From the NCBI GenBank assembly GCA_037013685.1, contig CM072919.1, forward strand, positions 31,971,435 to 32,035,434: a stretch of DNA of 64,000 bases, in the 5' to 3' direction. A program made the translations under genes and the position numbers. Source of the stretch: Acridotheres tristis (lineage: Eukaryota; Chordata; Aves; Passeriformes; Sturnidae). Shown here in pieces: positions 35,855 to 46,344 of the stretch. How positions within the stretch are numbered: the stretch's first letter is position 1; the number at the start of each line of letters is the position of its first letter. The notes below the pieces were generated by a model, which saw nothing but the letters and a program-made list of their open reading frames with translations, had not been told where the DNA came from and searched no databases.

Positions 35855-38381
35855 AAGATACAGGCAGAAAACTCCAATTACCATGGATAATTGGCAGAAT
35901 AATTCTTCATCCTTTTGACAGAAGATATACAAAATAACGTAATCATGGAATTGAAACTAAAACACTAGAACATATTTCTAATTATGTGCATATCAAGCAT
36001 TTATGTCCAGCTTCATCAAACCTCAGCTTCTTCTGAAATACTCTGAAAATTAAAGGGCATAACCTGCATTGTCCAGGCACTCTATTTGACCAAAGTACAA
36101 ATTTCTCCATTTGCAAAGGATTCTGAAAGCATTTTCATCTGTTGTACAGGCAGAGTCTCACCAATGCTCAATGACATACCTTCATATCTGATTTCAGACC
36201 CTGAACAAGACAAAAATGCTGCTCCTTTGCTTCAATAGTAGAGTTTTATACTTTTATGTTTCAAATTTGCTGTGTCAGATCTGAATATCTCATTTAGAGG
36301 ATCATGATTTTTATGAAAGCCTGTATGTATTCCAAAAGCCTCTATACACCTTAGGTTGTGGAACCATTTTGGAAATCCTCTTGTAATATGATAAGGTTCA
36401 TCATGGTGCATGTGTACACACATGTTGGGAGACACAGACATGAAGGCACAGCTCTGTGTGACAGGGTTAACCTGTGAAATAGAAACTTGGCATTTGCAAT
36501 GTATAATGGTACTATTTGAAACTCTCACAAGGGCTTTCTGTAGCAAATCGATTGTAGAGAGAAAAGCTCAAGGTCTCCATCGCATTCAAATTCCATTCAC
36601 CTTTTTTAAAAGGATCTGAATGTCACTACCTGGATTAATCCTCTATTTTGGACAGATAAAATTTTAATATGCATTCATACATCAAAAGGTGAAGTGGTTG
36701 AAACTTATATGACAATTTTAGAGACTGTTTATCATGATCCTTATAATGAAGAATTTTTGCCATGGGATTATTGACACAATTTTGAGAATAATTTCCTTGT
36801 ATCCTTTTGGATAATTCATTAAGTTGTGTCCTCGAGAAAATTCAATAGTAAAAAATAACTCAATAAAGCTGTACAAAGACTGTGCTTTATAAAATTACTG
36901 GTAGCTACTTAAATTTTAAATAGACATATTATTTAGGTACATGCAGTACTGAGTCTCCCTAAAATACCCCTAGGGGTTAAAGATATTGGCTGCTTTTCTT
37001 CAAGGCAATGCTGTGTAACATTTGATGGTTGATTTAAGATGGTAGTGTGACACTTCTTGACTACAGTAAAATGAAATTAATAGAAGAAATTTTGTGAAAC
37101 ATTTTTGATAGTGGAATTTTCTACCCTATAGATGATTACACTCTGAAACATATTAGAATGAAATCTACAGCTCCATTGTCCAAATAATTTCTAAATTTTC
37201 TTTCATCAAATAATTTTTCAAAGAGTAAAATAAAAAGAAAGTAAAGATGGTTGCTTATCAAGGCGAGATCCTTGTGCCAGCAAAATCAATGGCAAAAGTT
37301 TCACTAGTGTCACAGAAGCCAGACTTTGTCTTCAGGTGATTTTTCTCTTGTGTGTACTGAATTGTTAGAGAAAAAAGATTATTTCAGTACATTAGAGGTA
37401 TACTTTAAAAGGCAGAAAATAATTTTGCCTATATTTTTTTTCATTCCTACTCTTCTTTTCTGCTTCCTTTTTAGGGAAAATACAGCCAGTGCACCTGATG
37501 ACACAGTGTTTTGTAGATGAGGTGAATATTTAAGTGAAGACTGAGCCTGAAGTTCCACAGAACAGACAGCTTTATCTGCTAATTTCAGAAAATCTCATTA
37601 TTTCTCATTTGGGATAGGCCACTAGAAGACTTAACTGACTTCAGATTCAATTAACTTATTTTTTTAAGTAGTAGGAATTTTAATAGGGCTTCCAGAGAGC
37701 CATGAGGCACTAGGCAGTCTCCAAAGCAAATTTGGAAGTGATTTCTGCATGAGAGAATTCCTGCTACCTCTTGCACAAGAGATGGGATGGCTGAGTTATT
37801 GCACATTTCTTCACAAAGATTAAATACTTTCACCTTTGAATAACAAATTCCTCTCTAATGTTTTCCTGACTATCTGCACCCTAACAGAGACCATCAAATT
37901 ATATTATTGTATGGTGATATTTATGTGACTTTATAGCTGTGCTAAGATCTGTTCTGGTATAGCACAAAAATAATGTTTTTTTAAAAAGAAGCCTACTTAA
38001 AAATCCAAACATTAGACTAAAGACTGAAATAAAGATAGAAAAAGCTGGTTAAATTAAGGAGCTTGATATTTTTAACTGTTTAGAAGACATAATCATGGTG
38101 ATGTAGCTATAGAAAGATTTGGAATCCATTGAACAAATCTTGATTAAATATTAAATATAAAAAATTGTAATTAAAAAAAAAATCACTAAGTTGTATCATT
38201 GTAGCCCAATGAACCCAGCAAATATTTCTCTTTATATTTAACCTTTTCCTTTATTTCACAAGATTAAATAAATTATAATTTGAAGGAAAGACTAAATGGA
38301 AATACAATTAGTGTTTGGTTACTACATCTACTTTGGTAGATGATCTAATCATCCACACATGCTTAAGAGGCAAAATAATTC
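35855..38381. other. AT-rich unique sequence, one exon-like segment
   Basis: No repeat or gene recognised. The only candidate is the exon-like segment at 37475-37521. Confidence 0.4.
37475..37521 (+). other. Exon-like segment with good splice signals (speculative)
   Basis: A 40-nt pyrimidine-rich tract ending TTCCTTTTTAG at 37474 precedes a 47-bp segment that ends ATGAG followed by GTGAAT, a fair donor. One of three frames is open through it (KIQPVHLMTQCFVDE); the others contain stops. With no neighbouring exon or known protein, it may be a long non-coding RNA exon or chance. Confidence 0.15.
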
Positions 38382-38386
38382 CTACA
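38382..38386. repeat. Target-site duplication CTACA (left)
   Basis: CTACA directly before the family D LTR, repeated exactly at 39067-39071. Confidence 0.88.
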
Positions 38387-39066
38387 TTTCCTGGTTTAGG
38401 GCAAATTTGGGGAAAAACCTCCGGAAGGAGCCCCCAGACAGCAAATCCCACGACTCCTCCCCCCCACCACCGGGTTCGGGAAGAATTTCCTCAGAGAAGA
38501 GTGGGAAAAAGACCTGTTTATGTAACAAGCAAAACACTCCCCAGCACAGGGAAACAACAACACCAGCTGACAAAAAAACTCTTTCACCGTTCTGAAGGGA
38601 TGGCAATCTCAGTCTCTCCGGCGAGTGGTCGCCCAGTTATCAGTCTCTGGCGCTGGGGAATGACTGCTGCAGGTGACAGAATGCAGACTCCCGGTGTTTC
38701 TTGGGGTTTCCCAGGTCCCCGTCCAGAACAGGTTCAGATGGTATCCAGGAGAGGGAGGGGACGGGGTGGAAAAAGAAAACAGTCCAGGGAAAAAAGTTGG
38801 ACTGCCTAGCTGAACTAACTAATAAGCAAAAGCAAGGGCAAAGCGAAGGAAAGAAAAAGAGGCAGAAGCGAGCAAGCAGGCAAGCAAGCAAGCAAGCAGA
38901 GCCAAAACCTCTCCTAAACACAGACCATGGGGGAGGTGAGCCAGCTGATAACAAGACAAAACAAACCTTCACTTTCAGAGTCAGTCCTGTAAGCACAGGA
39001 CATAATACCAAACATAATCAGAACACACGATTGGAGATACAAACACCATAACATCAACCTAGGACA
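38387..39066. mobile_element. Endogenous retrovirus solo LTR, family D, complete
   Basis: This 680-bp unit is bounded by exact CTACA duplications. The left end TTTCCTGGTTTAGGG is a one-base variant of the avian LTR start TGTCCTGGTTTAGGG. The right end CAACCTAGGACA reads TGTCCTAGGTTG on the other strand, so the ends form an imperfect inverted repeat. It is more GC-rich than its surroundings (especially 38400-38480 and 38600-38800) and contains a CAAG-type microsatellite. No canonical AATAAA was seen on either strand, so transcription direction is not assigned; the left-end match favours plus. No internal retroviral sequence is present, so it is a solo LTR from recombination between paired LTRs. 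Confidence 0.9.
38868..38902. repeat. (CAAG)n microsatellite inside family D LTR
   Basis: About eight CAAG units with two variants (GCGAG, CAGG), lying within the LTR. It probably expanded from a short run in the LTR itself. Confidence 0.85.
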
Positions 39067-39071
39067 CTACA
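39067..39071. repeat. Target-site duplication CTACA (right)
   Basis: Exact partner of 38382-38386. Confidence 0.88.
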
Positions 39072-42000
39072 TAATGTCAGCATTCGTCAGCACTGAAATA
39101 TCCTGCATAAAAAAGGATCTCTAGGTATTGCATAATAATGGTTTAATAATAACATTCACAAATCTGATCCAGAGGACATTTTTATTTCCGTAAGCTCACT
39201 TATTTTGGCAGCTAGAGAATGTAGTTTCTTTTAAAAATGGTAGAGGGTCATGATTTGACCCCTATTCCCCTCTATTCCCATCTCCTTCATACTCAAAAGG
39301 TTCCAATGTTTTCCACAATTCCCTCTTTAGGGAATGTTATATTGGTACTCTTTCCCAGTGGTGTAGTCAAAATATGCATTTAAATAGAGATAGTAAAGTA
39401 AAAGCACATAGGAAGTTGGAGTGGCTGATTTTTTTTTCTTTAAATGAATTATTTTATGAGTCAAAATATATACTGAAAGTTAAAGCAGATAAAGCTAGTT
39501 AAAGCAGCATTTTTGTGGGGACCAAAACACAATACTAAATTTATCTTTTGTTTCCCTTTTCCTTCCAAACAGTAAATGTTGTTTTGTATTTGTCATCAAG
39601 GTGAAACTCTTTTCCTCGGTAGTCATTCTTCATCTTTTAATCCTAGAATCTTAAGCAGAGTTTCAGTTTTGGCTGATATTAATAGTGCCTGTATTTAAAA
39701 CCAGATGGGATCTCTCCAGAGGGAGTTTAAATCCAAACTCTTGTGGATGTTACAGGAGCTGGCAAACCTCACAACCCCCAGGACCTGTGTATCTCTGTGT
39801 TTGTCAATAATTTGCATGGAATTTGTGGGGTTTTTTACACTTTCAACACCTTTTGTTCCTTAGACAAAAAGCAATGAAACAGCTGCTCTCTGAGAACTTA
39901 CAGCTCTATATAAACCACTAAAAAAGGCAGTATTAAAAGAAAATATTAGGTTTATTCTGCTCTCTTTTATTTTTACCAATATAGCATAATTTGCTAAGAT
40001 CCTGAAAAAATGAATGCACATTTCAAACTATTTTGAAGAAACAAGTAAGCAAAAACAGACTACAAAAGGGCAGAACACTTTGATTTTTAAACTGGTACTA
40101 AATCTTTTCTGTCAGGTCAGCTCAATACTAAGATCCCTGTGGCTATTGTGTCACAGTGTCTGATGAGACCTGCATTTTTGTTTTATTGTGTTAATCACTT
40201 TGAGCCACAATCTTCTGCTTCCCATTGTGCATTCTGTGGCTTGTTCAGAGGAGAACTTACAGACCCCAGAGGAGGCACAGTTCATACAGGAAATTTGGGA
40301 CCTACAAAATATCAGCACATCAGGCTGAACTGCCTGACCACAGCTTTCAAGGGACAGTGCTGCACTGCAGCAAAACACAGTTTAGTGCTGAACTACTTTA
40401 GAGTAGAATGTTTTAGGTAAGGAAAATTTGTAACCTTTTTCAAGCAACTCTCAATTAAGTAGTTAAATAGTTCATCAGTGTTTTCCTGTTGTAAAAATAT
40501 TTAACTCCTGATAAAACTTTTTAGAAAACACAGTAAGAAATTCTGTTATGAGGTAAAGATATTAAAGGCTAGGACAGAAAAATAAGAAAAAAAGTCATGT
40601 TTGTGGTGAGAGGAAAGATATGCTTTTCGGTGAACTCTAGCTTTCAAGTGAGGACAGCACTAAGTTTTCAAAATCTTCTGGGATGCCATCACAACTCAAA
40701 CCTGTTGGCAATTCACTTGGATGGAGACATCATGAAAGCTCCTACTTCAAATCCCCAGCAGCTTCCTGCACACCCTCTGAACTGGAAGAAGGAGACTGGG
40801 AACAGAGAAGGTAAACCTCCCCCATTGTCTTTTGGATAACAGGCACAGCCGGAAATATTCAGTCCAGGCAATATCTGCCTCCCATAATGGCTTGCTGGTG
40901 GCAATACACAAGATGTGGAATTTTACTTCTGGAGAGGGTGTTTCCCTTGTAAAGAGCTTGGCAGAGCACAGTTTTGTTTTCTTCTTATTTATTTTTCTTG
41001 CTTATTTTGTGCTTTGCATCTCCTTTGGCGTCATGACTCAATCTGCCTGCGTCAGGCAGAAAGGTCAGACTGAAGAAGCAGTAGTCCCCACAGCTGTCTG
41101 CACAGGCAGAGGTTACAGGGGGAATACATGGCAGGAAGGTGTGCGCATTCAGTAAAACCCACGGTTTTCATCAATTATTCTGCCCTGGAGCTCTGGGTAA
41201 TAAACATAGAACCAGCAAACGAGTGGCAAATCTAGGGGAATCAAACTGTCAAGCTGAATTCCCAGGGTGGTTTGAAGAAAAGGATGAAAAACAAAAATAC
41301 TCAACAAAAGGAAAAGCATAATGCCTCCTATAGTGTTAGACAATGAAGTTTTACACACCCTGTTGAGCTCTTCATCTAATGTAGATCAGTGACTACACTG
41401 ACTTTAGCAGAACTGCAGTATTTTGTAGGTGTAATTTACTGTGATGTACAACCTCCTAAATCAGATATTGGTGGTAGCTGAACTTTGTGGTAGTTTTTAA
41501 TTTCTTTATCATGAAATTTTTAGTTCTTTTTGTACAGTGTTTCACTTTAAACCACCTTTCTTTTTACATTTAGAATCTATACACACTAAAACAATATCAT
41601 TAAACAGAGTACAGAGAGCTTCTCACCGCTCAGTTCCTTGCTCTCTGAAGCAGCACAAACAAGACTAGAAGATATTCCCAGTGTCTTTGCATCTTTTTCA
41701 TATAAACTGCATTCAAACAACAACAAACATAAATTGTCCCACATATTCAAAATCATACTGGGGTAGAAAAGGACCAGGAGGAGAGACAGAAAAAGTCAAG
41801 TGGTTAGAAAAAGTAATGAAAATGCAATCGGGGTTTTGAGTTTCAAAACAGAATAAGGATTATAGCTATTCTTCTTCCTGGGAGTCCTGGATATTGAACA
41901 TCTAAATATCTTAAAATGTACATACGACAATGTGGTATGCAATGCTCAGTTTTCTGATTATCCCAAAATGGTTTTGTAAATTAAAAAAATTAAACTGATT

Positions 42001-45000
42001 GTTTTGCTTAATAACAAGACTGGTACACAGATGAGTTCTTTAATGAACAATATTATTTCTTTGTTCAAGTTCAATTTCACAAAGTGCTTTTTAAAATAAG
42101 TCTCACAGTGAGAGTGATTTGGATTGTGTACACATGTGTCTACTGAATAAAAGGGATCCAAAAAACTTGTGTGAACTAAAAGATGTCAGAACAGGTTTTC
42201 TATGCTTATTATCTTTAATAATTTTGCTATTCATCAAGATCTCCCATTATTTTCAAAATCTGATCATAAACATAAAACCTGAAGTCATTCTGACATTTCT
42301 TTTAGGTTAAAGAAAAAAAAAAAATCTAGCTAATTGTTTCAGGTTTTGTGAAATTTTCACCATTGTATTGCTGTGCTACAGCAGTAGCAGCCAGTCAAAT
42401 CTGAGTTTTAGCATTTGCAAAAACATGTCCTATATGTTCATACCTTTCTTTTCTTTCTTGCTTCATCTCATTTTTGTTTATTGTAGCCTAGAAATCAGTT
42501 ATCCATGGTAGGGAAGTGACTCCCAATATTATCTCCTCTAACTTTGACTTGGCACAAGCAAATAAGTAATTTTTATTTTTAACCAAGAGGTGACAATTGC
42601 TAAAATTTACTTTGCATCAAGCTAATAAGGAATATTCACCTCCATTGTTAAAAACCTTGATCTAACTTATTATGTATGCAGACAGCTGAATTCCTAATAA
42701 GGTCAGAAACTGATGAATTAAAAATAAGGAAATAGATATTATGCTCTTAAAATAAGGAAAGCTATTTTAAAGGGAAAAAAGGAGAGGGGGAGAAAGGGCA
42801 GATCATTGATTTCTGCGGTTTTAAAAATATTATATTCATTTTCCTGTCTTGTTAAAAAGAATTCATCAATACTGTACAGGTTTGGCGATTCTCAAATTTG
42901 ATTTTTCAAATTAAAGAGATCGCTCAAGAAAAAAATGGTTTGCTCCTCTGCTAGTGAGGCAATCCTGCTTCCTTTTGAGAGGTGTGAGTTTTTGCTTTAG
43001 GTTTTAATGAGCTTTGGGTCAGGGTCTCAGATTACAAATTCATTAGAACAAGGAGTAATCTGTGCCTTCTCCTTTCACCTATAAGGAGTCATGATAGTAA
43101 TTTCATTATAAAATAGTTGTCTAACTGAAAAAAGTATCACCGTAACTCACTGTTTGAATAAAAAAGGGCTTCACTGAAAATCATTAAATTTAAGATATTT
43201 CCCTCAGCATCATTGCTGGGTTAGGTCTGACAAGTACAGTATCAGCGATAATGCAGACACAGCTCAGGTACTGATGACTTTCTTCAGATAAAATTGTTTA
43301 TGAGGAGAAAATATAAAGAAGACTTTTGCTGTCCTGTGAGATGATCTCTGGTGTGTAAAAAAAAAAACAACAACAACAAAAACAGTTAAATAAAGCTACT
43401 CTAAATAAGTTGGGCCACTTGACCTATGTCATGGAAAAAAAGACTTAGGAAGTTTAAATCCCCCTACACCATGTCCCCAGTAGCAATTTGCAAGTGTTAC
43501 TCCAGCCTCCAACAGAATGAGTGGAGCAGCCCAGAGCTATATGCTTTTTGCTGCATCTCCCTAAACACTAACATGCAAAACATTTCAGCTGTCTGTGTGT
43601 TTAAAGCTGGTGTTAGTGCCTGATAGTAATATTTCCAACCTATGTTGACTAAATGAGTAAAATGGTAATGGATTATAAAGCCTCTTGTGCACAGGGTGGG
43701 CTATTCAAGGCCTGGTGGAGAAAACTGACCTCACTTATGTCCCTATTTGAGAGCTGAACAGTATGCTTAGACAAAAATGGAAGACTTTGGGAGGAATGAA
43801 TGAATCCAGCAAAATTATGAAGAGATGGGGTTTTTTCTACCTCTCTATGCTTACTGGGGAAAAAAAAAAAGAAAAAAAAAAAGAGATATTCCTGATAGGA
43901 ACCATGGAACCATAGACATAAAATATAGGATTGATTTCATTGAATGTCTGCTGAGAGTTTTGCTGAACAAGAGGCTCACACCTGAAGAGGGCAGGAATCC
44001 TTATAGTGCAGCCTCAGAGCTCATGCTGCTAGGAGCTCGCTGGCTCGGAGGAGTAAGGGAGTGCATGTAATGAATATAGACTGATCTTCTGAAGCAGGAT
44101 CCTGCACAATTTTTTGCTAACATTTCTGTCTAAGAGAAAAAGCCATTTTGCGTGACTGCTTACTGCTTAATGTTATATAATGAAGAGTTTGTTCCAAAAA
44201 CAAAACTTTTTCTCCATGGAATGTAGTCTGCCAGTGGAATAAATGGCTTCTTCTTAAGAGGAGCTCAAACAGCTTCAGTTTCTGAGGCCTGAACAAAATT
44301 TTCAAGACCAGAAATCCATTGCAATTTTACCCTCCTTTTCTTCATGCTGCAATCTCTGATGCCATGTGTGGACATGAAGAGAAGTTTTTTATTCACACAA
44401 TTCTCAGAATGCTATAATTCACAGCCTGCACAGCCTGAGAAATAGGCTCTGAAATGAAAGAAGGCTGCTGATGTCATGATGAAATAAGCAGGCTAGTGTA
44501 ATTTCTCTTCTGCATAGATAAATAAGTTCCAGAGCCAATAATGGACAAAGCTCCAGCTTTAATGATTTTCCTCATAACCCCTCAGAGAGTCATAGAAATG
44601 AAAGCAGAACAGTCAGCCCCTGAAATTTAGATAGGTGGGCTGGAGCACAAAAAGCTAGATAAGTGGCATTATATGCAGTATTGGTATATATTTAAGCATT
44701 GCCCTGAGATATTATAGTCCAGCATATATGCAGCCATGCTCAAGAATCTTACTACCAATTATTATCACAATTAAGAAAATCATCATAAACCCTACTTTTC
44801 AAAGTAAATGAGACTTATTTGATTGAGTAGCTTGTTCCACTTTCACCATTTCTCTCACCTTCCTCTGAAAGTTTGACTGGTAAATTTCAATCATGTTTGC
44901 TAGAGAGAGATAGACCTCAAAGAAAACCTTGCAAGGTTCTGATAAATGAAGGAAAATATTCAGGTGAGTATTTTCAACAGAAGGTTGACTTTGGTACCAT

Positions 45001-45012
45001 GTATTCACATAT
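39072..45012. other. AT-rich unique sequence, no gene seen
   Basis: No repeat family or gene recognised over nearly 6 kb. Low-complexity features are an A-run with CAA triplets (43360-43383) and an A-rich tract (43860-43884). Frames of 80-107 codons at 40139-40420, 40597-41155 and 43825-44070 have no recognisable domain and no support. Confidence 0.4.
43860..43884. repeat. A-rich tract
   Basis: Two A-runs of about 11 separated by a G. No retroposon body was recognised upstream. Confidence 0.75.
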
Positions 45013-45017
45013 ATTAC
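45013..45017. repeat. Target-site duplication ATTAC (left)
   Basis: ATTAC directly before the TGTCTTGG end of family A copy 3, repeated exactly at 46340-46344. Confidence 0.9.
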
Positions 45018-46339
45018 TGTCTTGGTTTAATTTAATTTCTCAAAAAAAAAGTCTTGATTTAATTTTGTTTTCCTGGCCAACGCACCAAATAATGTCAAGG
45101 TTTTGATCTGTCAATTTAAATATACTCATTTTCTGTTGTGAGATAGAACCAGGAGCAGAAGCAAGGCAGGCCTAAAACTTAAGAGGGTATAAGAAGAAAT
45201 CTATTAACCACACAAAGAGGGGAAAAAATCCATTCACAATAAGATTTTCAGGCCACTCCTTCCTTCCCTCTCCCAACCTTCATAACAACAAAACAAACAT
45301 ACAAAAATTACTTTGGTCAGTTCCCAACTCAAACAGTCTTTTTCATTTCAAATTCAGAGAGAGAAGCCTCCTCTTGTTAGGCTATAGGGATTTTTTCCAC
45401 AAGAAGGAAGAAAACAGTCCTCTCATGGTTTCATTTTCACAATTTGCATCCGCCTGGAACCTGCAATTGTGGCACTCCTCCCAACTCCACAGCCTTCCCA
45501 AAGCTGCGCATATGGGACCATGCCTGATTCTTGGGGTATTACTTTCCAGAATGAAACGTTCCAAAGCAAACATTCTCTTCATCTATTTTCTCTCTGTTCA
45601 TGCTTCATCCTCAGAAAACTGAGATCCCCTTCTGTCCTCAGGGCAAAGATTCTCAGCACAGGGTTTTTTTGGTCAAACAATCTATCAAATGGAACACTCC
45701 AACCCCCCATGTCTTTCTCTATGGTTTATAGAAATATTCAGTACATCAGTTCATCCCTACAATCTTAGAAAAGGACATTTCAGCCATCTTCACAGCATTT
45801 CCTTACTCTCCTTCCATCTAAAAACCTTAGCTCTTGCTTCACTGACTTTTTCCCTTTCACTCTGGGAAGGATTGAAAAGTCTGTAAGTCTTATCTGAGCA
45901 TTGAAATAGTTAAGATTTTGAACAGGGAAAAGGAAAAAAAAAAAACAAGGCTACAATGCTGGAGCTTTGCCAGGATCTCCAAAACCGGCCACGCTGGAAG
46001 GGGGGGGGGAAATAAAGTGGCTGGGATTTTAAATCAGCCTGAGTTTCCCTGGCCACTGTCCATGGCCACCACCCTCCTCCATCTCCCCAGACATGGGGCC
46101 CAGCCCTGCCCCTGCCAGGCCCACCGGCTGCAGTGGGACCAGGCCAGGCCAGTGCTACTTGCACTGCTGCTGGAAAGACAAAGAAACTCAGTTCTGGATT
46201 ACCGCCTTCAAAACGTGTGTTCACAGAGCGAACTAACTTTCTCCAATGGGCCGTGGAAGTTGTCCCATCCCCCCACAGAGGAAGCGCCCTTAGAGAGAAC
46301 CTCTCTCTGAGTTTCTTCTTCCTAGGTCAAACCAGCACA
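45018..46339 (-). mobile_element. Family A LTR element, copy 3, complete with target duplication
   Basis: On the minus strand this 1322-bp unit starts TGTGCTGGTTTGACC at 46339 and ends TTAAACCAAGACA at 45018. Exact ATTAC duplications flank it. Internal order matches copy 2: GC-rich part (about 45990-46190), AT-richer part, a decayed poly(A) signal (AATAGA, near 45208), CCTTGACA as the U5-like end, then a tRNA-Gly primer binding site (45070-45087) and 52 bp more. It is more diverged from copies 1 and 2 than they are from each other, and its C-runs and A-runs differ in length. The segment after the primer site contains two AAATTAAA(T/C)CAAGAC phrases separated by a T-run, unlike the family-B-like end of copy 2. 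No retroviral genes are present. Confidence 0.92.
45070..45087 (-). promoter_or_regulatory. Decayed tRNA-Gly primer binding site
   Basis: On the minus strand TGGTGCGTTGGCCAGGAA matches the 3' end of tRNA-Gly(GCC) at 16 of 18 positions. One mismatch is a typical CpG decay. It sits inside the duplication-bounded element, as in copy 2. Confidence 0.82.
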
Positions 46340-46344
46340 ATTAC
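46340..46344. repeat. Target-site duplication ATTAC (right)
   Basis: Exact partner of 45013-45017. Confidence 0.9.

Noticed and set aside
34844..35859. Target duplication for the family C LTR
   Set aside because: AAGAT after the right end has no match at the expected left border.
24487..46339. Complete provirus between family A copies 2 and 3
   Set aside because: The copies are in opposite orientation, have different target duplications and no gag, pol or env sequence lies between them.
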